Positions 9,270 through 17,535 of a stretch of 51,167 bases of DNA are shown in pieces. The stretch covers positions 1 to 51,167 of the forward strand of contig JALERM010000168.1 of NCBI GenBank assembly GCA_022764165.1, given 5' to 3'. Made by a program: the position numbers and the translations under genes. The DNA comes from Eubacterium sp. GTDB lineage: Bacteria > Bacillota > Clostridia > Lachnospirales > Lachnospiraceae. The notes under the pieces are model-generated. The model had not been told where the DNA came from. It ran no database searches and saw only the letters and a list, made by a program, of their open reading frames with translations. Position 1 is the stretch's first letter; each line of letters opens with the position of its first letter.

Positions 9270-9281
9270 GGGGTGCATCTT

Positions 9282-9905
9282 ATGGAGAATGTAGTAATTA
9301 CGATTGCAAGACAGTACGGAAGCGGAGGAAAGACGATTGGAGCCATGCTGGCTCAGTCACTGGGTGTAAACTGCTACAGCAGAGAAATTCTTCGGTTGGC
9401 TTCAGAAGAAAGCGGAATCAATGAGCGCCTGTTTGGTCAGATTGATGAATGTCTGAAAATCCCCAGCTGGTTTAAGCCGCTGAAACGTCCATATGAAGGA
9501 GAACTTCTTCCGCCGGAAAGCGGCAATTTTGTATCAGATGATAACCTGTTTAATTATCAGGCAAAAATCATCAAAGACCTTGCCGAATCAGAATCCTGTG
9601 TCATTATAGGAAGATGTGCAGATTATGTGCTTCGCAACTACCCCAATGTGATCAGTGTGTTTATCCATGCAGATAAAGAATTCTGTATAGCACGGGGTCT
9701 GGAGAGAAACAGCATGACCCGCCGGGAGATGGAACGCTACATCAACAGAACAGACAAATATCGTGGGGATTTTTACAAATACCATACCGGCCGTGAATGG
9801 ACAGATGCAAGAAACTACGATCTGTGCCTCGATTCCGGGAAACTGGGATTTGAGAAATGCGTGGAAGAAATCAAAGGATATATGAAAATACGGTTTGGGG
9901 AATAA
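9282..9905 (+). CDS. Cytidylate kinase-like family protein
   Basis: 207 aa from the ATG at 9282, preceded by AGGGGG. The N-terminus ITIARQYGSGGKTIG is the modified P-loop of the cytidylate-kinase-like family (Cytidylate_kin2), followed by CYSREILRLASEESG. An IIGRCADYVL segment and an arginine-rich lid also match. These proteins are common in Clostridia next to transporters. Their true substrate is not established, and CMP kinase activity should not be assumed. The gene is 12 bp after livF and is probably co-transcribed with it. Confidence 0.8.
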   Translation: MENVVITIARQYGSGGKTIGAMLAQSLGVNCYSREILRLASEESGINERLFGQIDECLKIPSWFKPLKRPYEGELLPPESGNFVSDDNLFNYQAKIIKDLAESESCVIIGRCADYVLRNYPNVISVFIHADKEFCIARGLERNSMTRREMERYINRTDKYRGDFYKYHTGREWTDARNYDLCLDSGKLGFEKCVEEIKGYMKIRFGE

Positions 9906-9927
9906 AAATAATTATTTGTCTCGGTTG

Positions 9928-9978
9928 AATAGGGACGGAAACTTCATATCATTTTTTCAGAAGCAGGCCGTTCCTATT
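9928..9978. repeat. Long-loop inverted repeat after the Liv operon
   Basis: AATAGGGACGG (9928-9938) pairs with CCGTTCCTATT (9968-9978), 11 bp with one G-T, around a 29-nt loop containing a T-run. It may contribute to transcription termination after the kinase-like gene. Support is weak. Confidence 0.35.
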
Positions 9979-10022
9979 CCAAACGAAACAAAATTTCCTC
10001 TTCCATTTTTGGAAATATGTGC

Positions 10023-10028
10023 TATAAT
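10023..10028 (+). promoter_or_regulatory. -10 box of the tRNA genes
   Basis: TATAAT lies 10 bp before the tRNA-Val 5' end. The matching -35 is not well conserved. Confidence 0.4.
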
Positions 10029-10037
10029 GGTTTTCAT

Positions 10038-10111
10038 GGAAGCATAGCTCAGCCGGGATGAGCGTTCGCCTCACACGCGAGAGGTCATGGGTTCGAGCCC
10101 CATTGCTTCCA
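10038..10111 (+). tRNA. tRNA-Val (anticodon CAC)
   Basis: Full cloverleaf. Acceptor GGAAGCA pairs with TGCTTCC and has discriminator A. The D stem is GCTC/GAGC. Anticodon stem TTCGC/GCGAG encloses loop CTCACAC, giving anticodon CAC. The T arm is ATGGG-TTCGAGC-CCCAT. CCA is not encoded. It decodes GTG. Confidence 0.95.
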
Positions 10112-10116
10112 CTTTT

Positions 10117-10187
10117 GCAGGTATAGTTCATTGGTAGAACACCAGCTTCCCAAGCTGGGGAGGCGGGTTCGATTCCCGTTACCTGCT
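10117..10187 (+). tRNA. tRNA-Gly (anticodon CCC)
   Basis: Full cloverleaf. Acceptor GCAGGTA pairs with TACCTGC and has discriminator T. Anticodon stem CCAGC/GCTGG encloses loop TTCCCAA, giving anticodon CCC, which decodes GGG. The T arm contains GGTTCGATTCC. It begins 5 nt after tRNA-Val, so the two share a precursor. Confidence 0.95.
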
Positions 10188-10202
10188 TTTTATTTTTCTC
10201 AT

Positions 10203-10257
10203 ATAGAACCGCCAAAGTATTGATTTTATTGATATTTTGATGGTTCTATATTTTTTT
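10203..10257 (+). terminator. Terminator of the tRNA operon
   Basis: ATAGAACC pairs with GGTTCTAT, and the stem continues through a mostly paired CCAAA/TTTTG section. A run of seven T residues follows. Confidence 0.8.
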
Positions 10258-10291
10258 AATACGAAAAAGAGGAAAATACAATACAAATGAA

Positions 10292-10320
10292 TTGAAATAG
10301 CAATGATTATGTATTATAAT
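10292..10320 (+). promoter_or_regulatory. Promoter of the relB-like antitoxin gene
   Basis: TTGAAA (10292-10297), a 17-bp spacer and TATAAT (10315-10320) lie 30 bp before the antitoxin start. Confidence 0.65.
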
Positions 10321-10349
10321 TGTAGAAAATGAAAGGGAGGAATAATGAA

Positions 10350-10643
10350 ATGGCTAGTACAATTCAAGTGCGTGTTGATGATGACTTAAAAAGCAAATCT
10401 GATCGGTTATTTAAAGAGCTTGGTACTGATACAACATCTGCAATCAGAATGTTTTTAACACAGGCTGTTGCAAATAACGGTTTCCCATTTGAGATAAAAA
10501 GAGTAGAGCATAATCCATATGCTGCCATGTCAGAGAAGATGATGTTGGAGAAACTTGAAAAATCAAGAGTATCTGCGTCACAGGGAAATTATAGATCTTC
10601 GAATGCTGTTGTTTCAGATTTGAGGGAAAAGTATGGATTATAA
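10350..10643 (+). CDS. RelB/DinJ family antitoxin
   Basis: 97 aa from the ATG at 10350, with GGGAGG 9 nt upstream; an in-frame ATG at 10329 precedes the ribosome site and is rejected. The N-terminal ribbon-helix-helix is clear: TIQVRVDDDLKSKSDRLF, then TTSAIRMFLTQAV, typical of RelB/DinJ. This part should bind its own promoter as a dimer. The C-terminal region would wrap the toxin. The 3' end overlaps the toxin reading frame by 11 bp, the normal arrangement of a type II module, but here the toxin is broken. Confidence 0.88.
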   Translation: MASTIQVRVDDDLKSKSDRLFKELGTDTTSAIRMFLTQAVANNGFPFEIKRVEHNPYAAMSEKMMLEKLEKSRVSASQGNYRSSNAVVSDLREKYGL

Positions 10644-10782
10644 AGTTGTAGTGACAGTAGATGCTGAGGAAGATTTAAACAACTATATCAGGTATTTTAT
10701 GATGCATCGAATTGATGAGGATGTTGTATTTGTAGATAATATCTTTCATGAATTACAAGACTATGAAAATATTATGATATAA
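10633..10782 (+). pseudogene. RelE/ParE-type toxin with internal deletion
   Basis: A 49-codon open frame starting inside the antitoxin end. The first 20 residues (MDYKVVVTVDAEEDLNNYIR) match the toxin N-terminus. The last 25 residues (YFMMHRIDEDV, then VFVDNIFHELQDYEN) match the toxin C-terminal strand. The 40-50 residues that normally lie between them are absent, and the deletion left the frame open. A complete toxin is about 95-105 aa. The core sheet is gone, so it is very unlikely to be an active ribonuclease, and the antitoxin is effectively an orphan. The comparison is from memory of the family. Confidence 0.75.
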
Positions 10783-10787
10783 TTGAA

Positions 10788-10831
10788 GAAACCGATGGTG
10801 TTGACTAATCTTAGTCTATACTATCGGTTTC
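10788..10831. terminator. Bidirectional terminator between toxin remnant and DUF6512 gene
   Basis: GAAACCGAT (10788-10796) pairs perfectly with ATCGGTTTC (10823-10831), and the stem extends inward through GT/AC and ACTA/TAGT. It lies between convergent genes. Confidence 0.65.
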
Positions 10832-10832
10832 A

Positions 10833-11345
10833 TTATTTGCTTTCCATCGGGTTTGAAAATAGCGGAATACCCGGTGGAGAATAAGTAAACACGATGAAAC
10901 AGATGGCAAGTATGCATACTAATGTGAATAAAAGTAATATACAATTTTCCGCTTTGCAATTTAAAGAGAGCTTATATATGGAATAGAAGGCAATAATAAC
11001 ACTTAACAAGAAGATACCTATGTCCAGGACCATAATATGATATCCCAGTATTCCTATATAAGTGTAAAAGAGAACAGGAATCAGTAAGGTTCCGATTAAG
11101 ATGCCGGTCCAATATGAAGGGTGAATGCAGGGGTAGTTTTCTTTGAGTTTTGGAATCATAACCATGGAATACAGGAGCATGGGAAAGAAAAGAAGCTTCA
11201 TATGTTCCCAGGTTGATTCGTTGATTGGAGCGAATAATCCAACGAAAAAGTTATTGTTGGACCATTCGTAGAAAAAATGGGAAAGGCTTCCCAGTATTAT
11301 GGTAAATATAATTCCGATGATGGTATAAGCTTTTAATTGTTTCAT
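10833..11345 (-). CDS. DUF6512-like integral membrane protein
   Basis: 170 aa on the minus strand, with five or six hydrophobic segments. The N-terminal half contains a conserved-looking polar stretch (HFFYEWSNNN, then APINESTWEHMK), which matches a small family of clostridial membrane proteins of unknown function (DUF6512, recalled rather than searched). A GGTGAT purine-rich stretch upstream on the minus strand is an acceptable ribosome site. The gene stands alone, convergent with the toxin-antitoxin remnant and divergent from the glycosyltransferase gene. Confidence 0.65.
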   Translation of the reverse strand: MKQLKAYTIIGIIFTIILGSLSHFFYEWSNNNFFVGLFAPINESTWEHMKLLFFPMLLYSMVMIPKLKENYPCIHPSYWTGILIGTLLIPVLFYTYIGILGYHIMVLDIGIFLLSVIIAFYSIYKLSLNCKAENCILLLFTLVCILAICFIVFTYSPPGIPLFSNPMESK

Positions 11346-11415
11346 GATATCACCTCAATAACAGTATATCCCGTAAAAATCAAACATATTACACGGATGA
11401 ACAATGAGAATGGAA

Positions 11416-11444
11416 TTGTAAATCATTCCTCAATCGCTTATAAT
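11416..11444 (+). promoter_or_regulatory. Promoter of the glycosyltransferase operon
   Basis: TTGTAA (11416-11421), a 17-bp spacer and TATAAT (11439-11444). Confidence 0.6.
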
Positions 11445-11476
11445 AATAACATCTTAGATTTATGGGGAGTGAAGGG

Positions 11477-12196
11477 ATGAACAGTAGAAAACAGGAGCGG
11501 CTGGTAATTGTTATACCGGCTTTTAATGAAGAAGCTAATATTGAAAGTGTTGTCCGGCAGTGGCATCCGATCGTGACGAAAATCGGTGAAGACAGCCGGT
11601 TATTTATTGTGAATGACGGAAGTACGGACGGAACTCAGAAGAAACTGGTAAAGCTACAGAGACAGTATCCCTGTCTGCGCTCTGTGGAGAAAGTAAATAA
11701 AGGGCACGGAGCAGCGGTGCTTTATGGGTATCGCTGTGCTTTGGAAGAGGGAGCTGACTATGTGTTTCAGACAGATTCGGATGGTCAGACGGTACCGGAG
11801 GAGTTTTGGCAGCTGTGGCAGAAGAGAGATCAGGGAGGGTTGTTGATCGGAAGCAGGAAGAACCGGCAGGATGGTTGGCAGAGAATTCTGGTGACGAGAG
11901 TACTGAGGCTGGTTCTGAGACTGATCTTCGGATGTAAAGTGGAAGATGCCAACACTCCGTTTCGCCTGATGAAGAGTGATCAGTTAGGAAACGTGATTCA
12001 AAAAATACCGGCAGATTATCCATTGTCCAATGTGCTGATGACAGTGATCTATACGAAATCCTCCATGCCTGTGCAGTATTTTCCCATTACCTTTCGTCCC
12101 AGACAGGGGGGAAAGAATTCTATCAATATGAAAAAAATTGTGAAAATAGGGTATCAATCAGTGGGGGATTTCCTGAAACTGAGAAACATCATATGA
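11477..12196 (+). CDS. Glycosyltransferase family 2 protein
   Basis: 239 aa from the ATG at 11477, preceded by GGGGAG; an in-frame ATG at 11462 is an alternative. The GT-A fold is plain: VIVIPAFNEEANIESVV, FIVNDGSTDGT, KGHGAAVLYGYRCAL, and QTDSDGQTVPEEFW with the DSD metal motif, then GSRKNRQDGWQR. It resembles polyprenyl-phosphate sugar synthases (DPM1/DPG-like) without a C-terminal membrane anchor. The adjacent large membrane protein may use the lipid-linked sugar it makes (inference). Confidence 0.85.
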   Translation: MNSRKQERLVIVIPAFNEEANIESVVRQWHPIVTKIGEDSRLFIVNDGSTDGTQKKLVKLQRQYPCLRSVEKVNKGHGAAVLYGYRCALEEGADYVFQTDSDGQTVPEEFWQLWQKRDQGGLLIGSRKNRQDGWQRILVTRVLRLVLRLIFGCKVEDANTPFRLMKSDQLGNVIQKIPADYPLSNVLMTVIYTKSSMPVQYFPITFRPRQGGKNSINMKKIVKIGYQSVGDFLKLRNII

Positions 12197-12214
12197 TGAT
12201 ATGGGGTAATTGTG

Positions 12215-14428
12215 ATGAATAAATGTAAAGCAGGTATCCGGGGGATCTTTCTTTTGTTTCTGCTGGTATGCAGCAGATGGCTGCTGGGAAGTGACAGTGT
12301 AAGTTTCCTTAAATGGTGGATAGCAGCCTTTCTTTTGGGGATGGCAGTTCTCCCGCTGACTGGAAAATTGTGCTCTTCTTTTCTGGACGGCGGATGGATG
12401 ATATCGAAAGTTCTGGGAATTGCATGTTCCGGTTTTATTGTCTGGCTGCTGGTGTGTTGTAAGGCGGCGAAGTTTTCAGGGAATACCTGTCTGTTCCTGG
12501 CGGTATCCCTGGCGGTGATCTGTTGGGGAATCTGGGGGCGAACCTCATTTTTTCAGGGGAAGATTGGTGCAGTTCTGGACGGTGAATTGATCTTTACGTT
12601 CTTTTTCTTGCTTTGGACTTATTTTGCGGGATTTCGCCCTGCCGCCTATGGAACGGAAAAGTTTATGGATTATGGCTTTATGATGGCGATGATGCGGAGT
12701 GAAGTTCTTCCGGCTAAGGATCTGTGGTATGCGGGGGAAAATCTGAACTATTATTATGGCGGTCAGTATTTTGCGGTGTTTCTGACGAAGCTTACAGGGA
12801 CGCAGGTGGCGCAGACGTATCATCTGATGCGCACGCTGGTGGCAGGATTTGCTTTTGCACTTCCGTTTGTGCTGGTGCGTCAGATGATTCTGGATTACAG
12901 GAAAGAGAAAAATGTCAAAGGTGCAGCAGTACTTGGGGGGCTTCTGGCAGGTGCCGGTGTATCATTGGCAGGAAACATGCATTATGTGGTGATTGGAAAA
13001 GTTCTGCCCTGGATACGGGAAATCTTTGATCTGCCGAAAGGAGATTATACCTACTGGTTCCCAAATTCTACCAGATATATTGGATATTATCCGGCCGAAC
13101 AGGATAAAACCATTCATGAATTTCCTTCATACTCCTTTGTACTGGGGGACTTGCATGCCCATGTGGTCAATGTCATGTTTGTGCTGGTGGTCATCTGCCT
13201 GATCTATGCTATGATACAGCATGCCAGGAGGCATCCGCTTTCTCTGTATGAGGGGAAACGATGGTGCGTGAAAATCTTGCTGGAACCCTATGTATGGCTG
13301 TTTGCATTTTTCATTGGATTATTTCACTGGACCAATTACTGGGATTTTGTGATTTATTATGTGATGGGTGGTCTCGGTGTGATTTACAGTAACTATCTGC
13401 GGTTGGAACAGGAAAAAGACCTGAAAGGTCGTCTGCGTCTGACTGCGATGGTCAGTGTGGTTCACGCACTGCAGGTATTTATTCTGGGAAGTGTATTTGC
13501 ACTGCCTTTTACGCTGCAGTTTGAAACCATGGTCAGCGGTATTGCCCTGGCGAAAAATCATTCCCGCCCTTATCAGTGGTGGCTGATCTGGGGGCTGCAG
13601 ATTGTAGTGACCCTGTGTTTTATGTTCTGTGTGGCCCGGCGGTGGAAAAAGGAACAGAAGATGCCCCATTTTCCTGACTTTTTCGGCATGATACTGGGAT
13701 TTTCAGCTCTGGGCCTGATTGTAATTCCGGAAGTGGTATATGTGAGAGATATCTATGAAAAAGAATTTGCCCGTTCCAATACCATGTTCAAGCTGACCTA
13801 TCAGGCATTTATCATGTTTGGAATTCTCATGGCGTATGCCTTTGTCCGGCTGTGGCTGGACCGGAAATGCTATCTGAGAAAAATGCTGCTCTCTGTGGGA
13901 TTTCTTTGTTTTGCCGGGTGCTGCTGTTATATCGGTACAGCCGTTCACTCCTGGTTTGGCCAGGTGTGGGACAAAGATAAATACCAGGGACTGGATGCCA
14001 CTGCTTTTCTGGAAAAAAGTTTTTCTCTGGACGCTTCTGCGATTCGATGGCTGAATGCAAATGTGGAGGGAAATCCGGTGGTACTGGAGGCAAATGGAGA
14101 CAGTTATTCCGATTATGAGAGGGTTTCCGCTATGACCGGACTGCCCACGATTCTTGGCTGGTATGTGCATGAATGGCTCTGGCGCGGAGGTATCGAAGAT
14201 CTGAATCAGAGAGTGGGACTGGTGGAAGCAGTGTATACATCATCGGATGAAACCTTGATTCGGAGTATCCTGGAAGAATATGAGGTAGAATATATCTTTG
14301 TGGGAAAAATGGAACGGGAGAAGTATTCGAATCTGAATGAAGTGATGCTGCAGGGACTGGGAGAAATCGCATTTCGCGACGAAAGTACAGGAACTTATAT
14401 CGTACAGGTGAAATGTATGGAAAACTGA
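12215..14428 (+). CDS. DUF2298 (Chlor_Arch_YYY) multi-pass membrane protein
   Basis: 737 aa from the ATG at 12215; a GTG at 12212 is also in frame. About 12-14 hydrophobic segments run up to residue 570, followed by a soluble C-terminal domain. The hallmark NYYYGGQYF lies at about residues 178-186, and further polar patches follow (FPSYSFVLGDLHAHV, FHWTNYWDFV). I recall this as the DUF2298/YYY family, thought to be GT-C-like glycosyltransferases of archaea, Chloroflexi and some Clostridia. The preceding GT2 gene ends 18 bp upstream, which supports a lipid-linked sugar pathway acting on the outer face of the membrane. The acceptor is unknown. Confidence 0.75.
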   Translation: MNKCKAGIRGIFLLFLLVCSRWLLGSDSVSFLKWWIAAFLLGMAVLPLTGKLCSSFLDGGWMISKVLGIACSGFIVWLLVCCKAAKFSGNTCLFLAVSLAVICWGIWGRTSFFQGKIGAVLDGELIFTFFFLLWTYFAGFRPAAYGTEKFMDYGFMMAMMRSEVLPAKDLWYAGENLNYYYGGQYFAVFLTKLTGTQVAQTYHLMRTLVAGFAFALPFVLVRQMILDYRKEKNVKGAAVLGGLLAGAGVSLAGNMHYVVIGKVLPWIREIFDLPKGDYTYWFPNSTRYIGYYPAEQDKTIHEFPSYSFVLGDLHAHVVNVMFVLVVICLIYAMIQHARRHPLSLYEGKRWCVKILLEPYVWLFAFFIGLFHWTNYWDFVIYYVMGGLGVIYSNYLRLEQEKDLKGRLRLTAMVSVVHALQVFILGSVFALPFTLQFETMVSGIALAKNHSRPYQWWLIWGLQIVVTLCFMFCVARRWKKEQKMPHFPDFFGMILGFSALGLIVIPEVVYVRDIYEKEFARSNTMFKLTYQAFIMFGILMAYAFVRLWLDRKCYLRKMLLSVGFLCFAGCCCYIGTAVHSWFGQVWDKDKYQGLDATAFLEKSFSLDASAIRWLNANVEGNPVVLEANGDSYSDYERVSAMTGLPTILGWYVHEWLWRGGIEDLNQRVGLVEAVYTSSDETLIRSILEEYEVEYIFVGKMEREKYSNLNEVMLQGLGEIAFRDESTGTYIVQVKCMEN

Positions 14429-14440
14429 ACAATCCTGTAC

Positions 14441-14469
14441 TTGCATTTTCAATTTCTACCTACTATAAT
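14441..14469 (+). promoter_or_regulatory. Promoter of coaBC
   Basis: TTGCAT (14441-14446), a 17-bp spacer and TATAAT (14464-14469), 44 bp before the coaBC start. Confidence 0.7.
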
Positions 14470-14512
14470 GTTGGGTGATAAAAAAGTCTTGTATATGAGG
14501 AAGGATTTATTC

Positions 14513-15718
14513 ATGTTAAAGGGAAAAACTGTGGTACTGGCGGTGACTGGAAGTATTGCTGCCTATAAAATTGCTTCTCTGGCCAGCCAGTTAAGTAAGC
14601 TTCATGCAAATGTTCAGGTTTTGATGACCAGAAATGCGACGAATTTTATTAACCCGATTACCTTTGAGACACTCACAGGAAATAAGTGTCTGGTGGATAC
14701 GTTTGACCGGAATTTTGAGTTCAGTGTAGAACATGTATCGCTGGCCAAAGCAGCAGATGTGGTTCTGATTGCTCCGGCATCGGCGAATGTGATTGGCAAG
14801 CTGGCTCATGGGATTGCGGATGACATGCTGACGACGACCATTCTGGCGTGCAGCTGCAAGAAAATCATTTCACCGGCTATGAATACTCATATGTTTGAAA
14901 ATCCGATTGTACAGGATAATCTGAAAACACTGGAAAGGTATGGATTTGAAGTGATTCAGCCTGCAGTGGGTCTTCTGGCCTGCAAGGATGTGGGAGCAGG
15001 AAAGATGCCGGAACCGGAAGTTCTTCTGGAATATATCATGAAAGAGATTGCCTATGAAAAGGATCTGACAGGCAAGAATATTCTGGTGACAGCCGGACCT
15101 ACTCAGGAACCGGTGGATCCGGTGAGATATCTGACCAATCATTCCACAGGAAAGATGGGATATGCAGTGGCGAGAGTCTGCAGTCTCCGCGGAGCCCATG
15201 TGACACTGGTGACCGGTCAGACAAGTCTGCCGCGGCCATTGTTTGTGGATACGGTGGAGATTACCACTGCAAGAGAAATGTTTGAGGCGGTAACGGAGCG
15301 TTTTGCAGATCAGGATATTGTGATCAAAGCTGCCGCTGTAGCAGATTACAGACCAAAACAGGTCAGTACAGAAAAAGTTAAAAAATCCGATGATTCTCTT
15401 GTTCTTGAACTGGAGCGGACAGATGATATTCTGCGCTATCTTGGAGAACATAAGAAAGAGAAACAGTTCCTCTGTGGTTTTTCCATGGAGACAGAAAATA
15501 TGTTGGGTAATTCCAGAGCAAAGCTTGCAAAAAAGAACCTGGATATGATTGTGGCGAACAACCTGAAAGTACCGGGAGCCGGATTTGCAGGCGACACCAA
15601 TGTGGTGACTCTGATTACAAAGGACGAGGAGACAGAACTTCCATTGCTCAGCAAGGAGGAGACTGCAGTACAGATTCTGAATAAAATTATTGCTTACTGT
15701 TCACTCCGTGACCAGTAG
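14513..15718 (+). CDS. coaBC: Bifunctional phosphopantothenoylcysteine decarboxylase/phosphopantothenate-cysteine ligase
   Basis: 401 aa from the ATG at 14513, with AGGAAGGA upstream. The N-terminal flavodoxin-like CoaC domain (1-180) carries VTGSIAAYKI, PASANVIGK, the PAMNTHMFENP motif and the catalytic-cysteine loop LLACKDVGAGKM. The C-terminal CoaB ligase (185-400) starts with ILVTAGPTQEPVDPVRYLTN and contains HSTGKMGYA and KAAAVADYRP. It converts 4'-phosphopantothenate to 4'-phosphopantetheine for CoA synthesis. The last residues (AYCSLRDQ) and the stop codon are encoded by a dispersed palindromic repeat (15692-15719). Confidence 0.95.
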   Translation: MLKGKTVVLAVTGSIAAYKIASLASQLSKLHANVQVLMTRNATNFINPITFETLTGNKCLVDTFDRNFEFSVEHVSLAKAADVVLIAPASANVIGKLAHGIADDMLTTTILACSCKKIISPAMNTHMFENPIVQDNLKTLERYGFEVIQPAVGLLACKDVGAGKMPEPEVLLEYIMKEIAYEKDLTGKNILVTAGPTQEPVDPVRYLTNHSTGKMGYAVARVCSLRGAHVTLVTGQTSLPRPLFVDTVEITTAREMFEAVTERFADQDIVIKAAAVADYRPKQVSTEKVKKSDDSLVLELERTDDILRYLGEHKKEKQFLCGFSMETENMLGNSRAKLAKKNLDMIVANNLKVPGAGFAGDTNVVTLITKDEETELPLLSKEETAVQILNKIIAYCSLRDQ

Positions 15719-15719
15719 C
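15692..15719. repeat. Dispersed palindromic repeat, copy 1 (overlaps coaBC stop)
   Basis: Imperfect palindrome of 28 nt with left arm GCTTACTGTTCAC, centre TCC and right arm GTGACCAGTAGC. It is related to the copies at 27397 and 48280. Confidence 0.7.
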
Positions 15720-15805
15720 ATTATTGTAACTGTAAACCGGGCGTAAAAGCCCACCACGTATTGTATCCCCGATGATATGGGGAATAATAACAAGGAGAAT
15801 GAACA

Positions 15806-16429
15806 ATGACAACACAATCAAAAACAACGAAACTGGCAATTTTGGGACTGATGACGGGCATATTGCTGCTGATGGCCTACACACCTCTGGGGTACCTGTA
15901 TATCGGACCTCTGGCAATTACGTTTAATATCATCCCTGTGGCAATCTGTGCGATCACACTGGGACCTGTGGGCGGAGCAATCGGCGGAGCCGTATTTGGT
16001 CTGACCAGCTTTTTACAGTGTATCGGTGTGGGCGGTGTCAGTGCTATGGGAAGCGTTCTTTTCAGCATTAATCCTTTCTTTGCTGTGATTCAGTGTTTTG
16101 TACCGAGAATTCTGGATGGATTTTTACTGGGATATATTTTCCGGGGCATGAGAAAACACAGTAATGCCTATGTGGCCTGTGCCGTGACCGGATTTTGCTC
16201 TGCATTCCTGAATACACTGTTTTTCATGAGCTCTTTGATTCTTCTGTATGGTAATACCGATTATCTGCAGGGAATGATGGGCGGCATGAATGTACTTGTT
16301 TTTGTATGCACATTTGTGGGCCTGAACGCTGTGATGGAGATGGTATCCGCAACCATTGTCACAGGTGCAGTGGGAGCAGCTCTTGTGAAAGCCAGAATCG
16401 TGCCGATGCAGGTGAAAGCTGCTCACTGA
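15806..16429 (+). CDS. ECF transporter S component, probable pantothenate-specific
   Basis: 207 aa with five or six hydrophobic segments. The N-terminal KTTKLAILGLMTGILLLMAYTPLGYL and the following IGPLAITFNIIPVAI have the AxxxA-type first helix of S components that couples to EcfT. It sits between coaBC and coaX, which make CoA from pantothenate, so pantothenate is the best guess for the substrate (PanT-like). No EcfA/EcfT genes are nearby, so it must share a general ECF module encoded elsewhere. The 87-bp leader contains two small hairpins (GGGC/GCCC and CCCC/GGGG) but no riboswitch I recognise. Confidence 0.75.
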   Translation: MTTQSKTTKLAILGLMTGILLLMAYTPLGYLYIGPLAITFNIIPVAICAITLGPVGGAIGGAVFGLTSFLQCIGVGGVSAMGSVLFSINPFFAVIQCFVPRILDGFLLGYIFRGMRKHSNAYVACAVTGFCSAFLNTLFFMSSLILLYGNTDYLQGMMGGMNVLVFVCTFVGLNAVMEMVSATIVTGAVGAALVKARIVPMQVKAAH

Positions 16430-16503
16430 CGAAAATGAAACCGGTGAGAGTATTTCATGATTGATGAGGTTCAGGAACCGGAGATGAAGGGGAAGAGAAA
16501 AAC

Positions 16504-17268
16504 ATGATTTTAGCGATAGACATTGGGAATACCAATATTGTAGTCGGCTGTGTGGATTCAAAAAAGACGTATTTTATTGAAAGAATTTCTACAGACCGCA
16601 GTAAGACAGAGCTGGAATACGCAGTTATGATTAAAAATGTGCTGGATATTTACAGTATTGATCCCGCAGATTTGAATGGTGGAATTGTGTGTTCTGTTGT
16701 GCCGCAGATAACACAGATTGTGCGCATTGCGGCTGAAAAGATCCTTCATTCAGATGTGATGGTTCTTGGGCCGGGAATCAAGACCGGTATGAACATTCTG
16801 ATGGATAATCCCGCTCAGGTGGGAAGCGACCTGATCGCGGATGCCGTGGGAGCAATTGCAGAGTATCAGGCCCCATTGATTATATTTGATATGGGAACTG
16901 CAACAACCGTATGTGTGGTAGACAGTAAAAAGAATTATATCGGCGGAATGATTCTTCCCGGTGTCCGCACTGCTCTGGATGCACTGACAGCCCGTGCAGC
17001 CCAGCTGTCCGGGATTGATCTGGTTCCTCCGAAACGCATTATCGGAAAAAATACTGTTGAGTGTATGAGAAGTGGAGTAATCAACAGTAATGCTGCCACC
17101 GTGGATGGTCTGATTACAAGAATTCAGGATGAGATGGGATGTAAGGCCACTGTTGTTGCTACCGGCGGACTGGCGAAGAGTATCATTCCCTATTGCCGGG
17201 AGAAGGTAATTCTTGATGATGATCTGCTTTTAAAAGGACTTCGCATTATTTACGAAAAGAATAAATGA
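16504..17268 (+). CDS. coaX: Type III pantothenate kinase
   Basis: 254 aa. The N-terminal phosphate loop MILAIDIGNTNIVVG, the DLIADAVGAIAEY segment with catalytic Asp, and IIFDMGTATTVCVVD are diagnostic of CoaX. It performs the first step of CoA synthesis, phosphorylating pantothenate. Its GGAAGAG ribosome site lies 4-8 nt upstream. With coaBC and the ECF S component it forms a pantothenate uptake and CoA block. Confidence 0.95.
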   Translation: MILAIDIGNTNIVVGCVDSKKTYFIERISTDRSKTELEYAVMIKNVLDIYSIDPADLNGGIVCSVVPQITQIVRIAAEKILHSDVMVLGPGIKTGMNILMDNPAQVGSDLIADAVGAIAEYQAPLIIFDMGTATTVCVVDSKKNYIGGMILPGVRTALDALTARAAQLSGIDLVPPKRIIGKNTVECMRSGVINSNAATVDGLITRIQDEMGCKATVVATGGLAKSIIPYCREKVILDDDLLLKGLRIIYEKNK

Positions 17269-17304
17269 TGATCGCATGATAGACAGAAGAGAAGAGGGAA
17301 ACGT

Positions 17305-17535
17305 ATGAAGCTGATAGATGGAATCATGGGTGATACATACCATGTGGAGGTAATCGATCTGCCGGTGCAGACAGAGAGAAGACTTCAGGCTCTTGGTATG
17401 ACAGAAGGAACATCTGTTACTGTGATGAATAAAAAGAAGCGTGGTGCTATGGTAATCAAGGTAAGAGGAACCCGGTTTGCTGTGGGAAAGCACATCGCGG
17501 AACATATTCATATTGAGGAGGTGCAGGGCAGATGA
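17305..17535 (+). CDS. feoA: Ferrous iron transport protein A
   Basis: 76 aa SH3-like FeoA: residues 15-50 carry VIDLPVQTERRLQALGMTEGT and the later VIKVRGTRFAVGKHIAEHI typical of the family. It overlaps feoB by 4 bp (ATGA). It modulates FeoB-mediated Fe(II) uptake at the membrane. It lies 36 bp after coaX and is possibly in the same transcript. Confidence 0.92.
   Translation: MKLIDGIMGDTYHVEVIDLPVQTERRLQALGMTEGTSVTVMNKKKRGAMVIKVRGTRFAVGKHIAEHIHIEEVQGR

Noticed and set aside
9949-10215. 88-aa minus-strand frame with GIEPAS- and ARTHDL-type segments
   Set aside because: It is antisense to tRNA-Val and tRNA-Gly, and such frames are a well-known artefact of tRNA complementary strands.
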